A DNA stretch of 64,000 nucleotides from an uncultured Verrucomicrobiota bacterium (lineage in GTDB: Bacteria > Verrucomicrobiota > Verrucomicrobiia > Opitutales > Seribacteraceae), in NCBI GenBank assembly GCA_902615835.1, contig CACMQL010000003.1:1-64000 (forward strand), read 5' to 3'. The notes beneath the pieces are model-generated. The model saw nothing but the letters and a program-made list of their open reading frames with translations, made no database searches and was not told the origin of the DNA. The stretch's first letter is position 1; each line of letters opens with the position of its first letter. Shown piece after piece: positions 1 through 8,940 of the stretch. A program made the translations under genes and the position numbers.

Positions 1-281
1 TTCGACAGACAAAAGAGAGATTTCTTGATTTGATCGAAGATGAATCCAGAGACAAAACTAAGGATGGTTATTCAGAACTAGAAGTAATTGCAGAAACTCT
101 TCCCATGAAAGACCCCGGCATAGGTGGAGTATCCCGGATCGAAATCGAATTTGAGTATCTTTGTGAAATCAAATCAAGAAAGGGAATGATGAAAGTTGAT
201 TTTGAATGCTTAAGACAATCAGAAAATCCAGACATTTGGGTGATCAATGAATCGGATGCCTATTTTAAAGAATTCAAATAA
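1..281 (+). CDS. Hypothetical protein, 5' end cut by window edge
   Basis: The reading frame is open from base 3 to the TAA at 279-281, so the gene begins to the left of the window. The TTG at 30 is only an internal candidate start. About 92 codons are visible. The product is acidic and charged with many Glu, Asp and Lys, and has no membrane segment or recognisable motif. I do not recognise the family. The 192 bases that follow, up to the convergent rhodanese gene, show nothing clear. Confidence 0.45.
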   Translation, partial: RQTKERFLDLIEDESRDKTKDGYSELEVIAETLPMKDPGIGGVSRIEIEFEYLCEIKSRKGMMKVDFECLRQSENPDIWVINESDAYFKEFK

Positions 282-473
282 TTATCCTCTTTCTGAGATT
301 GATCCAATCCTCTGGGTCTTTTCTTTCCCCTGACCAATCGTTGACCTCAAACATGGCTTACTCTTTGAGCTCTTAATAAAACTGGAGCAACCAAGAATTT
401 TTAACCTGAGACCGTTGAATCGTTTGACAATTCCCGCCGGAAAAGTGGGTTAAGGCAAAGGAATTGTCTTTGA

Positions 474-899
474 TTATTTCACCAGCCGTTTTTTCCAACC
501 AAGGATACCGTCGTCCATGTGTATAATATGCTTAAAGCCAAGTTTGCTAAAGGTATCCAATGCCAGTCCGCTCCTGCGTCCACTCCGGCAATGCATTAGA
601 TAGGTTGGGTTTCGGTCCAGTTTTTGAAGTTCTGATTCAAAGGTGTCAGCCTTGTAATCAATGTTTATGGCCTTGGCGATATGCCCTTCCTTGAACTCTT
701 CCGGTGTCCTGATATCCAAAACCACCAGTGCATGATTTGTTTCCAGCATACGACCCGCAACCGTTGCCTTAATATTTTCGATTTTGATTCCTTCCGCCGG
801 TTCTTTGACTTCTTCATTCACTTGATTGGATTCACAGGATGCCAAGACAAAGAAACAGGGTACCAAGAGGAAAACATAAGAAAGGGACATTACATTCAT
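474..899 (-). CDS. Rhodanese-like domain lipoprotein
   Basis: A 141-residue single-domain rhodanese. The N-terminus is a lipoprotein signal with lipobox LASC (Cys22), so the mature protein should be lipid-anchored in the cell envelope. The rhodanese fold runs from about residue 40 to 138, with the DIRTPEEF motif at 62-69, GHI at 72-74 and an active-site loop CRSGRR starting at Cys104. Such proteins carry sulfane sulfur on the loop cysteine and are used in sulfur transfer or thiol redox, but the substrate here is unknown. The gene is transcribed divergently from the large surface protein at 1015, with about 115 bases between them. Confidence 0.85.
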   Translation of the reverse strand: MNVMSLSYVFLLVPCFFVLASCESNQVNEEVKEPAEGIKIENIKATVAGRMLETNHALVVLDIRTPEEFKEGHIAKAINIDYKADTFESELQKLDRNPTYLMHCRSGRRSGLALDTFSKLGFKHIIHMDDGILGWKKRLVK

Positions 900-1014
900 T
901 CAAATTACCTAATCAAAAAGTATTTCAATACCAATCTTTATGTTTACAACAAGGGTCTCCCCTATCCTCTCTCATACATTGACAAAGTAGGATAATTGTT
1001 CAAAAGTGATATTT

Positions 1015-3849
1015 ATGACAAGAATAGTTGGATTTGTCACATACTTAGCTTTTGCTGTATTTACCTATGCGGTACCACCCGTCCTCAATTATGCGGGGCA
1101 GGTCGCGGTTAATGGCGAAGCCTTTGAAGGACAGGGATTATTCAAATTCGCCCTCGTCAATACGGATGGCAATGTAACTTATTGGAGTAATGACGGAATA
1201 AGTGTCAATGGTTCTGAACCTAAGGCATCCGTATCAGTTTCTGTCAACGGTGGTTTGTATTCTTTGCTTTTGGGCAACACTGCAATATCTGGCATGGGTG
1301 CGATTGACCCGCAGGTCTTCGCTAAGCATGGCAATGCGAAGTTACGGGTATGGTTCAGCGATGGGGTGAACGGGTTTCAGCAGTTGAGTCCGGACCGACC
1401 CTTTGCTTCTGTTCCTTATGCATTTTCCGCGGGAACTGCGGAAACAGCGGGTTCGGCAAAGATTGCGGAAGGCTCGATCAATAAGTCGATGCTTGGGAGT
1501 GATGTAATTGCTGAACTGAACAAATCAGTGACTATCACCCGTGCCATGCTACCTGCTAGCGTATTGAATGACCTGAACAAAACAGTAACCATCACCCGTG
1601 CCATGCTACCTCAGGATGTACGGGATGACTTAAACAAGACTGTAACGATTACCAGAAGTATGTTACCTGCCGATGTACTGAGTGACCTGAATCGCACCGT
1701 TTCAAAATCTATGTTAGGAAGTGATGTACTTGCCGACTTGAACAAGTCTTCTTCTACTGCTTCTCCCATTACCTTATCGATGCTTGCCCCAGAAGTGACG
1801 GAGAAGCTCGACCGAAATACCACCACTACCAATTACAATGCACCATCCGTGGGCAGCTTACTGGCAGTGCCTTATGGACAACCCGCACCTACGGGGTATT
1901 CGCTTTATCAGCGGGGAACGCCCAAGGAATTGGTTTGGGAGGAGAAAGGTTCTTTGAGTGTAGCTAGGTCAGTCTACGATGGTGTAGAAATTTTAAATAG
2001 CAAAATTTATATTATTGGTGGTAATACTTCTGGGAATCTTACAGAAAGATTCGATCCAATAAGCAATTCTATTGAAACTCTTACTTATATGTCTACTTCA
2101 AGAGTTGGTGTTGCAAGCACAGTTTTTAATCAAAAGATTTATGCAATCGGTGGACAAGGATTATCAAGCGTAGAAGTTTTTAATGATTTGACCGATCAAT
2201 GGACATCTGCCTCTGACTTACCTAATATCGTAGATAGAGGAACTGCTATCACGCATGATGAACAAATTTATTTAATTGGTGGAAGAAACTCAATTGGGCA
2301 AGATATAAATCAAACGATCCTTTTTAATTCTTCTTCAAATACTTGGCTAAATAGAGCGTCAATGCTTACAAAAAGACATAGTCACAAATTAGTTTCATTT
2401 GAGGGCAGAATTTGGGCGATTGGGGGATGGAATGAAAGTTCCGATAGTGCTTTAAATCAAGTTGAAAGTTATGATCCAGTAACAAATTCTTGGCGATTTG
2501 AAGAATCTTTAAATAGACTCAGGGCTTGGTCCGTTGCTTGGGTTGCGAATGGAGGAATTTATGTAGGTGGAGGTTATGATGGTAGCTATTTAAAATCTAT
2601 TGAGTTTTATGATTCCTCTAAAAAACAATGGCTAACAGTAGGAGAATTTCCGGAAAATAAATATGCTTCAGACTCTGCAGTTATAAATGATAAGATTTAT
2701 ATATTTGCTGGCGGACTAGCTCAGAATGTCTTCTCCAATAAAGTCTTCGCCGCCGACCTGAACGCATCCGTGGCGGATGTCTATGATTTGTACCGCAAGG
2801 ACGGCAATGCCTCCGCGGGTACGCCTCTCGTACAGGCGGAAGTGGCGGACGGATCGGTGACGGCGAGTAAGATGGCGGATGGAGCAATTACTGCAAATAA
2901 GCTCGCAAATAACACGATTACCACTTCTCAGCTCAACGAGCAGATTCTAAAATACCTTAAGCCTGAGATTACCGCACAACCGCAAGGAAAAATTGTTTAT
3001 GCGGACAGTAATGTTTCCTTTTCCGTGACCGCCGAAGGAAAATACCTGACTTACCAATGGAAAAAAGATGGTAGTGATCTGACTGGTGAGACCAACGCCA
3101 CCCTCAATATTACAGATGCCAATACCACGCTACATGATGGTAATTATTCGGTTGTGGTGAGCAATGATTTTGGAAGTGTGGAGTCGGGGTTGGTTATTGT
3201 TGATATCAATACAAGCTTGCATAATGGCTTGGTAGGTTGGTGGAAATTCGATGAGACAAATGGTACGGTGGCTTACGATTCAAGTGGTAATGGAAATGAT
3301 GGAAATTTAACGGGCGGTCCGACTTGGGTGGGCGGAAAAATAGGGGGAGCTTTGAGTTTTGATGGAGTGGATGATTTTGTTGATGTGAGAAATTTTCAAT
3401 GGGGAGGAGTTACATCAATTAGTTCTAGGGTCAAATACAAAGCCTTTCAGAAATATTCTAGGATAATCGATTTTGGAAATGGACAAGAATCTTACAATGT
3501 CATCATAGCTAACAAAGACAGCTCTAGCGATTTGCACTTTTCAGTGTATGATGTGCCATCAAAAAATAAGAGATTAGAAGTTTCAAACTTTTGGCCCTTA
3601 AATGAATGGGTGCATTTTGTTGCTACAATTGATGAAAACGGGGTAATGAAAGTATACAAAGATGCGATTCTTTCAGGTTCGAAAATAGATGCTTTTAAGC
3701 CAAGTACTATTTCAAGAACAAAACAGTACATTGGTAAAAGTAATTGGTCTGTCGATTCTTACTACAAAGGCCTAATCGACGACCTCCGCATTTACGACCG
3801 TGCTTTATCCGCCGCTGAAGTGCAGGCTCTGTACAACCTGGGGCAGTAA
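1015..3849 (+). CDS. Mosaic secreted surface protein: kelch propeller, Ig-like and LamG domains
   Basis: About 944 residues. I start it at the ATG at 1015 (a GTG at 1006 is also in frame) because a signal peptide (basic MTR, then a hydrophobic run ending near TYA) follows at once. The N-terminal part resembles the 'VAVNGEAFEGQGLFKFAL' heads of verrucomicrobial surface proteins. Next come LNKTVTITRAMLP-type repeats (bases 1516-1737) and six kelch blades with IYxIGG-type strands (about bases 1970-2740). After a second low-complexity stalk come an Ig-like domain (about 2970-3210, with YQWKKDG) and a LamG/ConA-like domain (about 3220-3840) ending in the usual DDLRIYDRALSAAEV signature. Binding to extracellular glycan is an inference. 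The kelch part and the middle of the LamG part are richer in A+T than their flanks, suggesting domain shuffling. Confidence 0.8.
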   Translation: MTRIVGFVTYLAFAVFTYAVPPVLNYAGQVAVNGEAFEGQGLFKFALVNTDGNVTYWSNDGISVNGSEPKASVSVSVNGGLYSLLLGNTAISGMGAIDPQVFAKHGNAKLRVWFSDGVNGFQQLSPDRPFASVPYAFSAGTAETAGSAKIAEGSINKSMLGSDVIAELNKSVTITRAMLPASVLNDLNKTVTITRAMLPQDVRDDLNKTVTITRSMLPADVLSDLNRTVSKSMLGSDVLADLNKSSSTASPITLSMLAPEVTEKLDRNTTTTNYNAPSVGSLLAVPYGQPAPTGYSLYQRGTPKELVWEEKGSLSVARSVYDGVEILNSKIYIIGGNTSGNLTERFDPISNSIETLTYMSTSRVGVASTVFNQKIYAIGGQGLSSVEVFNDLTDQWTSASDLPNIVDRGTAITHDEQIYLIGGRNSIGQDINQTILFNSSSNTWLNRASMLTKRHSHKLVSFEGRIWAIGGWNESSDSALNQVESYDPVTNSWRFEESLNRLRAWSVAWVANGGIYVGGGYDGSYLKSIEFYDSSKKQWLTVGEFPENKYASDSAVINDKIYIFAGGLAQNVFSNKVFAADLNASVADVYDLYRKDGNASAGTPLVQAEVADGSVTASKMADGAITANKLANNTITTSQLNEQILKYLKPEITAQPQGKIVYADSNVSFSVTAEGKYLTYQWKKDGSDLTGETNATLNITDANTTLHDGNYSVVVSNDFGSVESGLVIVDINTSLHNGLVGWWKFDETNGTVAYDSSGNGNDGNLTGGPTWVGGKIGGALSFDGVDDFVDVRNFQWGGVTSISSRVKYKAFQKYSRIIDFGNGQESYNVIIANKDSSSDLHFSVYDVPSKNKRLEVSNFWPLNEWVHFVATIDENGVMKVYKDAILSGSKIDAFKPSTISRTKQYIGKSNWSVDSYYKGLIDDLRIYDRALSAAEVQALYNLGQ
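1516..1737 (+). repeat. In-frame tandem repeats of 57 bases (19 residues)
   Basis: Three consecutive 57-base units start at 1516, 1573 and 1630, each coding for LNK[S/T]VTITR[A/S]MLP followed by a variable half. A fourth, shortened unit of 51 bases (1687-1737) keeps the SML..DVL.DLN frame. The units have diverged at the DNA level, so this is an old protein repeat, probably a stalk linking the signal region to the kelch propeller, not a recent slippage repeat. Confidence 0.8.
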
Positions 3850-4012
3850 TTGCTAAAATTCCCTACCCCACCATCCTCATCAACCTCTAAGAAAGTGTCG
3901 GTATGAATATAATAAAAACAAAGTTGGAAAAGTTTCGGTCCTGCTGTCATTTTGAAGAGATGAAATTCAAGATTGTAATACCTGAAAACATGTCTAGTGA
4001 GTCTCAGGATAT

Positions 4013-4882
4013 ATGAAAAATATTGTTATCACCGGTTCAAGTAGTGGATTTGGCGAAGATGCCGCCAAGGTTTTCTCGGATGCGGGCTATCGTGTTTGGG
4101 CTACCATGAGGGATACCACTGAAAGGAACGCTGCGGTTAAAAAAGCACTGGAATCTCACTCAAGTAAAATTTCCGTCGTCGAGATGGATGTCAAAGACGA
4201 TAACTCGGTGAAGGACGCATTTTGCGACATTTTCAAAGAAATTGATGAGGTGGATGTTTTGATCAACAACGCCGGTATCATGTACACAGGTATTACCGAG
4301 GGTTTCAGTATTGCACAGGCACATGAGCAAATGAACACCAATTACTATGGGGCGATTCGTACCACTCAGGCTGTTTTACCAAACATGCGAAAAGCAGGTA
4401 ATGGATTAATCATTAATGTAAGTTCGATTGCCGGTAGAATTGCAGTGCCCTATTTTGGCACTTACTGTGCCACGAAATTCGCCCTCGAGGCATATTCCCA
4501 AAGTTTGCGTTACGAATTGGCTCCCTGTGGAATTGACATTGCCTTGGTCGAACCCGGACCTTTTAGCACTGGTCTGTTTGGGGCGATCAAACAACCGGAA
4601 CGGGCGGAAGTCGTGAACAGTTATGGTGAATTGAAAAACATCCCAGATGCCTTATTTCAGGGATTTGGCGAGATGTTGAGCACTGGTGTATTCCCCGACC
4701 CGAAACTGGTAGTCGACGCCTATCTAAGCCTTGCCGAAGCTGAACCGGGGTCCCGCCCGATGCGTACCCAAGTTGGAGTATCGTGGGGTGTGGATGAATT
4801 AAACCGAATTAGCCAGCCCATTCAGGACAGTATACTTGAGGGATTGCAGCTCGAGACTCATCTTGGAGGTGTTTCTAGGTAA
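4013..4882 (+). CDS. Short-chain dehydrogenase/reductase (classical SDR)
   Basis: A 289-residue Rossmann oxidoreductase. The cofactor loop TGSSSGFG is at residues 7-14, NNAG at 85-88, and the catalytic set is Ser138, Tyr151 and Lys155 (YCATK). The ATM(R) stretch after the second strand suggests NADP(H), but this is uncertain. The C-terminal extension of about 100 residues is typical of SDRs acting on steroids, retinoids or other large alcohols; the substrate cannot be read from the sequence. It stands alone, 163 bases after the surface protein and 230 bases before the GH32-like gene. Confidence 0.85.
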   Translation: MKNIVITGSSSGFGEDAAKVFSDAGYRVWATMRDTTERNAAVKKALESHSSKISVVEMDVKDDNSVKDAFCDIFKEIDEVDVLINNAGIMYTGITEGFSIAQAHEQMNTNYYGAIRTTQAVLPNMRKAGNGLIINVSSIAGRIAVPYFGTYCATKFALEAYSQSLRYELAPCGIDIALVEPGPFSTGLFGAIKQPERAEVVNSYGELKNIPDALFQGFGEMLSTGVFPDPKLVVDAYLSLAEAEPGSRPMRTQVGVSWGVDELNRISQPIQDSILEGLQLETHLGGVSR

Positions 4883-5112
4883 AGTTTCAGATCTTCTAAA
4901 AAACCAGGAGACCTGAAAGGTTTCATGAGCTAAATCCAAAGAGCAAAAATCTCTGAATTCGATCAGATCAGTCCAAACAAAAGAAATAATGATTATCCCC
5001 GTCATAGGGCCATGGCGTATTTCTTTTCTAAGTTGTTTTCGTATGAACTTGACTGAAATGAAAGGGTGTCGATGCTTAAGGGTTTTATTCAATTCGATAG
5101 CTATGTAGTCTT

Positions 5113-7200
5113 ATGTCATTTGCCCTAAAAAAAATCATTGCTTGTGTAAGTTTTTTCATGACCCTTGGTTATCTCTTCGCTGAGTATGACAAGACCCTGG
5201 TTTCCTGGGTGATTTTGGATGACAAAAAAGTAAAAGCTGGATCCGTCCTTACCATTCAGGAAGGGTTCGAATTCGATGGTATTGTCTTTGCGGAAAAAAT
5301 GGACGGTAAATGGATGGCGGGTAGTCATAACTGGGCGAGAACGGAAAAAAACCAAAGCCAAAACCCAATCGAAAGCACGGATGATGATTCTCTGATTCAG
5401 TTGGCGATTGTATATCAGGAAAAACAAATTTCTATCTTTCGGGATGGAAATCTGTATTCCTCATACCCGGCCAAAAATATTGACCTGCTTACCAGTGATA
5501 ATAACTTCGTGGTCTTTGGTATAAGACACATTGGAGGGGGGGGTGGTATCTCGGGAATGATTGAAGATGCCCGAATCTATGACCGGGCATTGACCGTCCG
5601 TGAGATCAAGGAGTTGGTTCCAAATAAAGCATCGGAGATTAAACCGTATGCCTGGTGGGACTTTGAAGAAGATGCTTCAGAACAAACAGGTCGTTTCCCC
5701 CATCATAAATTAAAAATTGGAGCCAGGGTGGAAAAGGGCCGGCTCATGCTACACCGGGGTGCAACCCTGATTGCCGCAAGGACGGAGAAGCTAACCAGGA
5801 GAGGCAGTCAAGTTCCCCTGCTTGATGAACCATATGTGCCGGAAACTCCGGAGATGCCGGATGATATACCTGACAACTGGCCCATTTATCACCTATTTCA
5901 TCCCGCAAAAGATCTTGGTGCTCCCTACGATCCAAATTCCGCTATTTATTACAAGGGTAGATATCACCTACATTACATTTACAGGAACCGGGCCGGAATT
6001 TCCTATGCTCATGTTTCAAGCCAAGACATGGTCCGCTGGGAATGGCATCCGACCGTGCTGGTTCCTCAGGAAAATGGTCATGGAATGTTCAGCGGCACCG
6101 CTTTTCTTACCCGGGAGGGAACGCCTGCCCATGCCTACTGTGGTTGGGGTTCCAATCGGAACTGGATTCAGCATGCCCTGGACGATAACCTGAATAAGTG
6201 GAGTAAGCCAGAAGTCATGCTTCCCCGAGACAAGTCTGGTAAATTAATGGTGAATGAACCTTATTTCGACCCGGATGTCTGGATCATGGACGGGATTTAT
6301 TATGGTCTGAATGGGAGAAGCAGTCATCAACCGCCCTTGATCATGAAGTCGGAAAACCTCAGGGATTGGGTGCATATTGGCGAGCTTCTACACCCAGAAT
6401 TTGATGAGGATAAATTGGGCGTGAGCATGGACGAGGACATTTCCTGCCCAAACTTTTTCAAGCTGGGAGATAAATGGATACTTACCTGTATAAGCCATAA
6501 GTTGGGTTGTCGCTACTTCATCGGCGAATTCAAGAATGAACAATTTCTTCCCGAATATCATGCCGTGCTTGGAGGAAACAGTCGCCGGTACTTCGCCCCT
6601 GAATCCTTGCTCACACCCGACGGTCGTCGTGTCAACTGGAGTTGGTTCATCCAAGGAAATAATAATGACAACCGAGGAACCCAGTCTCTCCCCACGGAAA
6701 TGTCCCTCACCACGAAGGGTGAAATGCGCCTCAGGCCAATTAAGGAACTGGAGAAATTACGCTTTGGGGAAAAACAAAGGAAAAAAATTTTTATTAAGGA
6801 GAATTCCACAGTGATTCCGGATGATATGCAAGGCGATCACTGTGAGATCAAATTGGAAGTTGGGCAAAGTGGAAGTCAGAGTTTTGGAATCAATGTCCTT
6901 TGCGACGAGAAGGGTGAAAATGGACTCCGCATTAAAATAAATCGGGAGAAAAATCTGCTTGAAGTGGGGAATCAGAACGGGGATTTCACCCTGAATTCAA
7001 ATGAGCAATTATCGTTACGGATTTTTGTGGATGCATGCCTGGTGGAAGTTTTCGCAAATGAGAAACAAGTTGTGATGGCGGATAAGAAGAGACCGGCAGG
7101 TTCAAAAATTAATCCATATATTTCCCTTTTCAATGAGGGAGCGGATCTGCAGGTCGATCGTCTTTCTTTTTGGAACATGAAATCTGCTTATCAAGAATAG
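5113..7200 (+). CDS. Secreted GH32-like five-bladed propeller protein with N-terminal LamG-like domain
   Basis: A 695-residue protein with a signal peptide (residues 1-23). A short LamG-like part (about 25-220) carries EDARIYDRALTVREI at 151-165. A GH32-type beta-propeller spans about 255-560, and a C-terminal beta-sandwich follows. The GH32 nucleophile motif appears as APYDPNS (Asp273), FSGTA at 326-330 matches the FSG block, and FDPDVW at 385-390 matches the RDP block. The third block is EDISCPNFF (441-449): where canonical enzymes have Glu-Cys-Pro, there is Ser444-Cys-Pro, so the usual acid/base Glu is absent, with Glu441/Asp442 three and two residues upstream. GH32 enzymes cleave beta-fructosides; activity here may be altered or different. 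Confidence 0.8.
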   Translation: MSFALKKIIACVSFFMTLGYLFAEYDKTLVSWVILDDKKVKAGSVLTIQEGFEFDGIVFAEKMDGKWMAGSHNWARTEKNQSQNPIESTDDDSLIQLAIVYQEKQISIFRDGNLYSSYPAKNIDLLTSDNNFVVFGIRHIGGGGGISGMIEDARIYDRALTVREIKELVPNKASEIKPYAWWDFEEDASEQTGRFPHHKLKIGARVEKGRLMLHRGATLIAARTEKLTRRGSQVPLLDEPYVPETPEMPDDIPDNWPIYHLFHPAKDLGAPYDPNSAIYYKGRYHLHYIYRNRAGISYAHVSSQDMVRWEWHPTVLVPQENGHGMFSGTAFLTREGTPAHAYCGWGSNRNWIQHALDDNLNKWSKPEVMLPRDKSGKLMVNEPYFDPDVWIMDGIYYGLNGRSSHQPPLIMKSENLRDWVHIGELLHPEFDEDKLGVSMDEDISCPNFFKLGDKWILTCISHKLGCRYFIGEFKNEQFLPEYHAVLGGNSRRYFAPESLLTPDGRRVNWSWFIQGNNNDNRGTQSLPTEMSLTTKGEMRLRPIKELEKLRFGEKQRKKIFIKENSTVIPDDMQGDHCEIKLEVGQSGSQSFGINVLCDEKGENGLRIKINREKNLLEVGNQNGDFTLNSNEQLSLRIFVDACLVEVFANEKQVVMADKKRPAGSKINPYISLFNEGADLQVDRLSFWNMKSAYQE

Positions 7201-7341
7201 ATAACCGATTTTATATTTTAACATTGAAACTGGCACTATCAGTGAGTGCAATTTCGAGTCATGGGTTTAGGTTATAACACAGGCAGGTTGAATTTACACA
7301 TTTAATGTTCGTCATGCAAAGGGTCCTGCTTTGGGCCGTCA

Positions 7342-7368
7342 GGGCTTCTTTTTCCTAAAAAAGAACCC
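7342..7368. terminator. Possible bidirectional terminator in convergent gap
   Basis: The 321-base gap 7201-7521 lies between the convergent GH32-like and DUF1501 genes and holds no gene I can support. Within it an imperfect hairpin pairs GGG-TTCTTTTT (7342-7353, one bulged C) with AAAAAGAA-CCC (7358-7368) around a 4-base loop. The A/T arms would give a U-tract in either direction. The stem is weak in G+C, so this is a tentative call. Confidence 0.35.
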
Positions 7369-7521
7369 ACTGCATCCCTGTCAAGCTGCTGAACCGATGA
7401 TTGCGATCAGGTTTCGATTTGGGCCGCTGGATTGGAACTGACCCCAGAAATGAAAAGAAAAGAGGTAGCAGGATGTGAATCGTTGATATGGTCAGGATGA
7501 TCCTTGAGAGGGCTTGCAGGC

Positions 7522-8919
7522 TCACGCGATCAAGTCGTTGATCACTTCGCCACCAAACTGGGATAATTGTTTGTAACGGCCTGCGTGATAATAGGTCAGT
7601 TTATTATCGTCCAAACCGAGCAAATTTAGCCATGTACAATGAACATCCCGGATATGATGAACGCATTCAATCGCCTCGGCACCAATATCGTCGGTTGCTC
7701 CGATGGTATGTCCGGCTTTGGTTCCACCACCCGCAAACCACATGGTCATGGCTTTGGGGTTATGATCCCGTCCATAGCTCGTGCCTCCGCCTCTTATTCC
7801 ATTGTCCGGGGTACGACCGAATTCACCACACCAGACGACCAGGGTATCTTCAAGGAGACCGCGTGCCTTGAGATCACCCAGCAGAGCGGCAATCGGCTTG
7901 TCAACGGATCGGATAAGCGATCCGTGAGCCCGGGATATGTAATCATGGCTATCCCAGTTTCCGGCATATGCCTGCACAAAACGGACTCCTTTTTCTACAA
8001 GTCGACGGGCCAGTAGACATTTTCTTCCGAAAGCATCCGTCTTGAGGTCTCCGATGCCATAGGCTTCACGGGTCTTTTCCGTCTCGCCATCAATATCAAG
8101 AATCCCGGGTACTTCCATTTGCATACGGTAAGCCAGTTCGTAGGAAGACATCCGGGCCTTCAATTCATCCTGTTGCGGACGCTGTTGGAAGTGTTTTTTA
8201 TTGAGCTGAGCAAGCAGGTCGAGGTTACCTCGCTGATCCCCGCGGGTCATTCCGGTTGGCAGGTTGAGATCCAGGATCGGACTACCCTCTGGTCGAAGGG
8301 GGGTACCCTGATATTCTGCGGGGAGAAAACCGTTGGACCAGTTGCTGGCTCCTCCCTGGGGGTAACTGGCCCTTGGAAGAACCACAAATCCGGGCAGGTT
8401 TTCATTGAGTGTACCCAATCCATAGGTAATCCACGCACCCACCGCGGGGTCCCCGCCAAACCGGTTGCCCGTATTTACATGATAACAGGCAGTCGGATGG
8501 TTAACGGATTCCACCTGACATCCACGGTAAAAGCAGATGTCGTCCGCGTAATTTTTTAAATGATACCATTCGGATGAAAAATCCGCTCCGCATTTACCTG
8601 CTTTTTTAAAACCAAACGGACTTTTGACAAAATAGCGTTCACCTGAGGACATGGCACTTTCCCTTTCTCCATTTCGCTTAAATCTCTGGAGGTGCCTTTT
8701 GGCGAGTTCAGGCTTGGGGTCAAATGTATCGATATGAGAAGGCCCGCCTTCCATCATCAGGAAAATACAACGCTTGGCCTTGGCTGTAAGATGGGGACCG
8801 ATCGAATGAATATTTTCCGCTTGTGCAAGGGAGGAAAAGGCCAGCGATCCAATCCCCGTACCCAGTCCATAAAGGGCTTCCCGGCGGGAAAGGGTGGCGA
8901 CTAGATTTTGCGTTTTCAT
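7522..8919 (-). CDS. DUF1501 family (sulfatase-like fold) exported protein
   Basis: A 465-residue member of DUF1501, an alkaline-phosphatase/sulfatase-like family abundant in Planctomycetes and Verrucomicrobia. The N-terminus has a twin-arginine signal (SRREAL, Arg12-Arg13, then a glycine-rich hydrophobic stretch ending SLAQA). Visible family blocks include MMEGGPSHIDTFDPKP near residue 54, WDSHDYI, WCGEFGRTP and GRDHNP, whose Asp and His residues are the presumed metal ligands. Function is not established; these proteins nearly always sit beside a PSD1/DUF1549/DUF1553 cytochrome, as here (21 bases after it), and are thought to work with it at the cell envelope. Confidence 0.9.
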   Translation of the reverse strand: MKTQNLVATLSRREALYGLGTGIGSLAFSSLAQAENIHSIGPHLTAKAKRCIFLMMEGGPSHIDTFDPKPELAKRHLQRFKRNGERESAMSSGERYFVKSPFGFKKAGKCGADFSSEWYHLKNYADDICFYRGCQVESVNHPTACYHVNTGNRFGGDPAVGAWITYGLGTLNENLPGFVVLPRASYPQGGASNWSNGFLPAEYQGTPLRPEGSPILDLNLPTGMTRGDQRGNLDLLAQLNKKHFQQRPQQDELKARMSSYELAYRMQMEVPGILDIDGETEKTREAYGIGDLKTDAFGRKCLLARRLVEKGVRFVQAYAGNWDSHDYISRAHGSLIRSVDKPIAALLGDLKARGLLEDTLVVWCGEFGRTPDNGIRGGGTSYGRDHNPKAMTMWFAGGGTKAGHTIGATDDIGAEAIECVHHIRDVHCTWLNLLGLDDNKLTYYHAGRYKQLSQFGGEVINDLIA

Positions 8920-8940
8920 AAAGTTTATTGGCGTTATGGC

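Noticed and set aside
979-1007. TTGACA at 979-984 as a -35 box for the surface protein gene
   Set aside because: No acceptable -10 hexamer lies 16-18 bases downstream, and the start codon would be too close.
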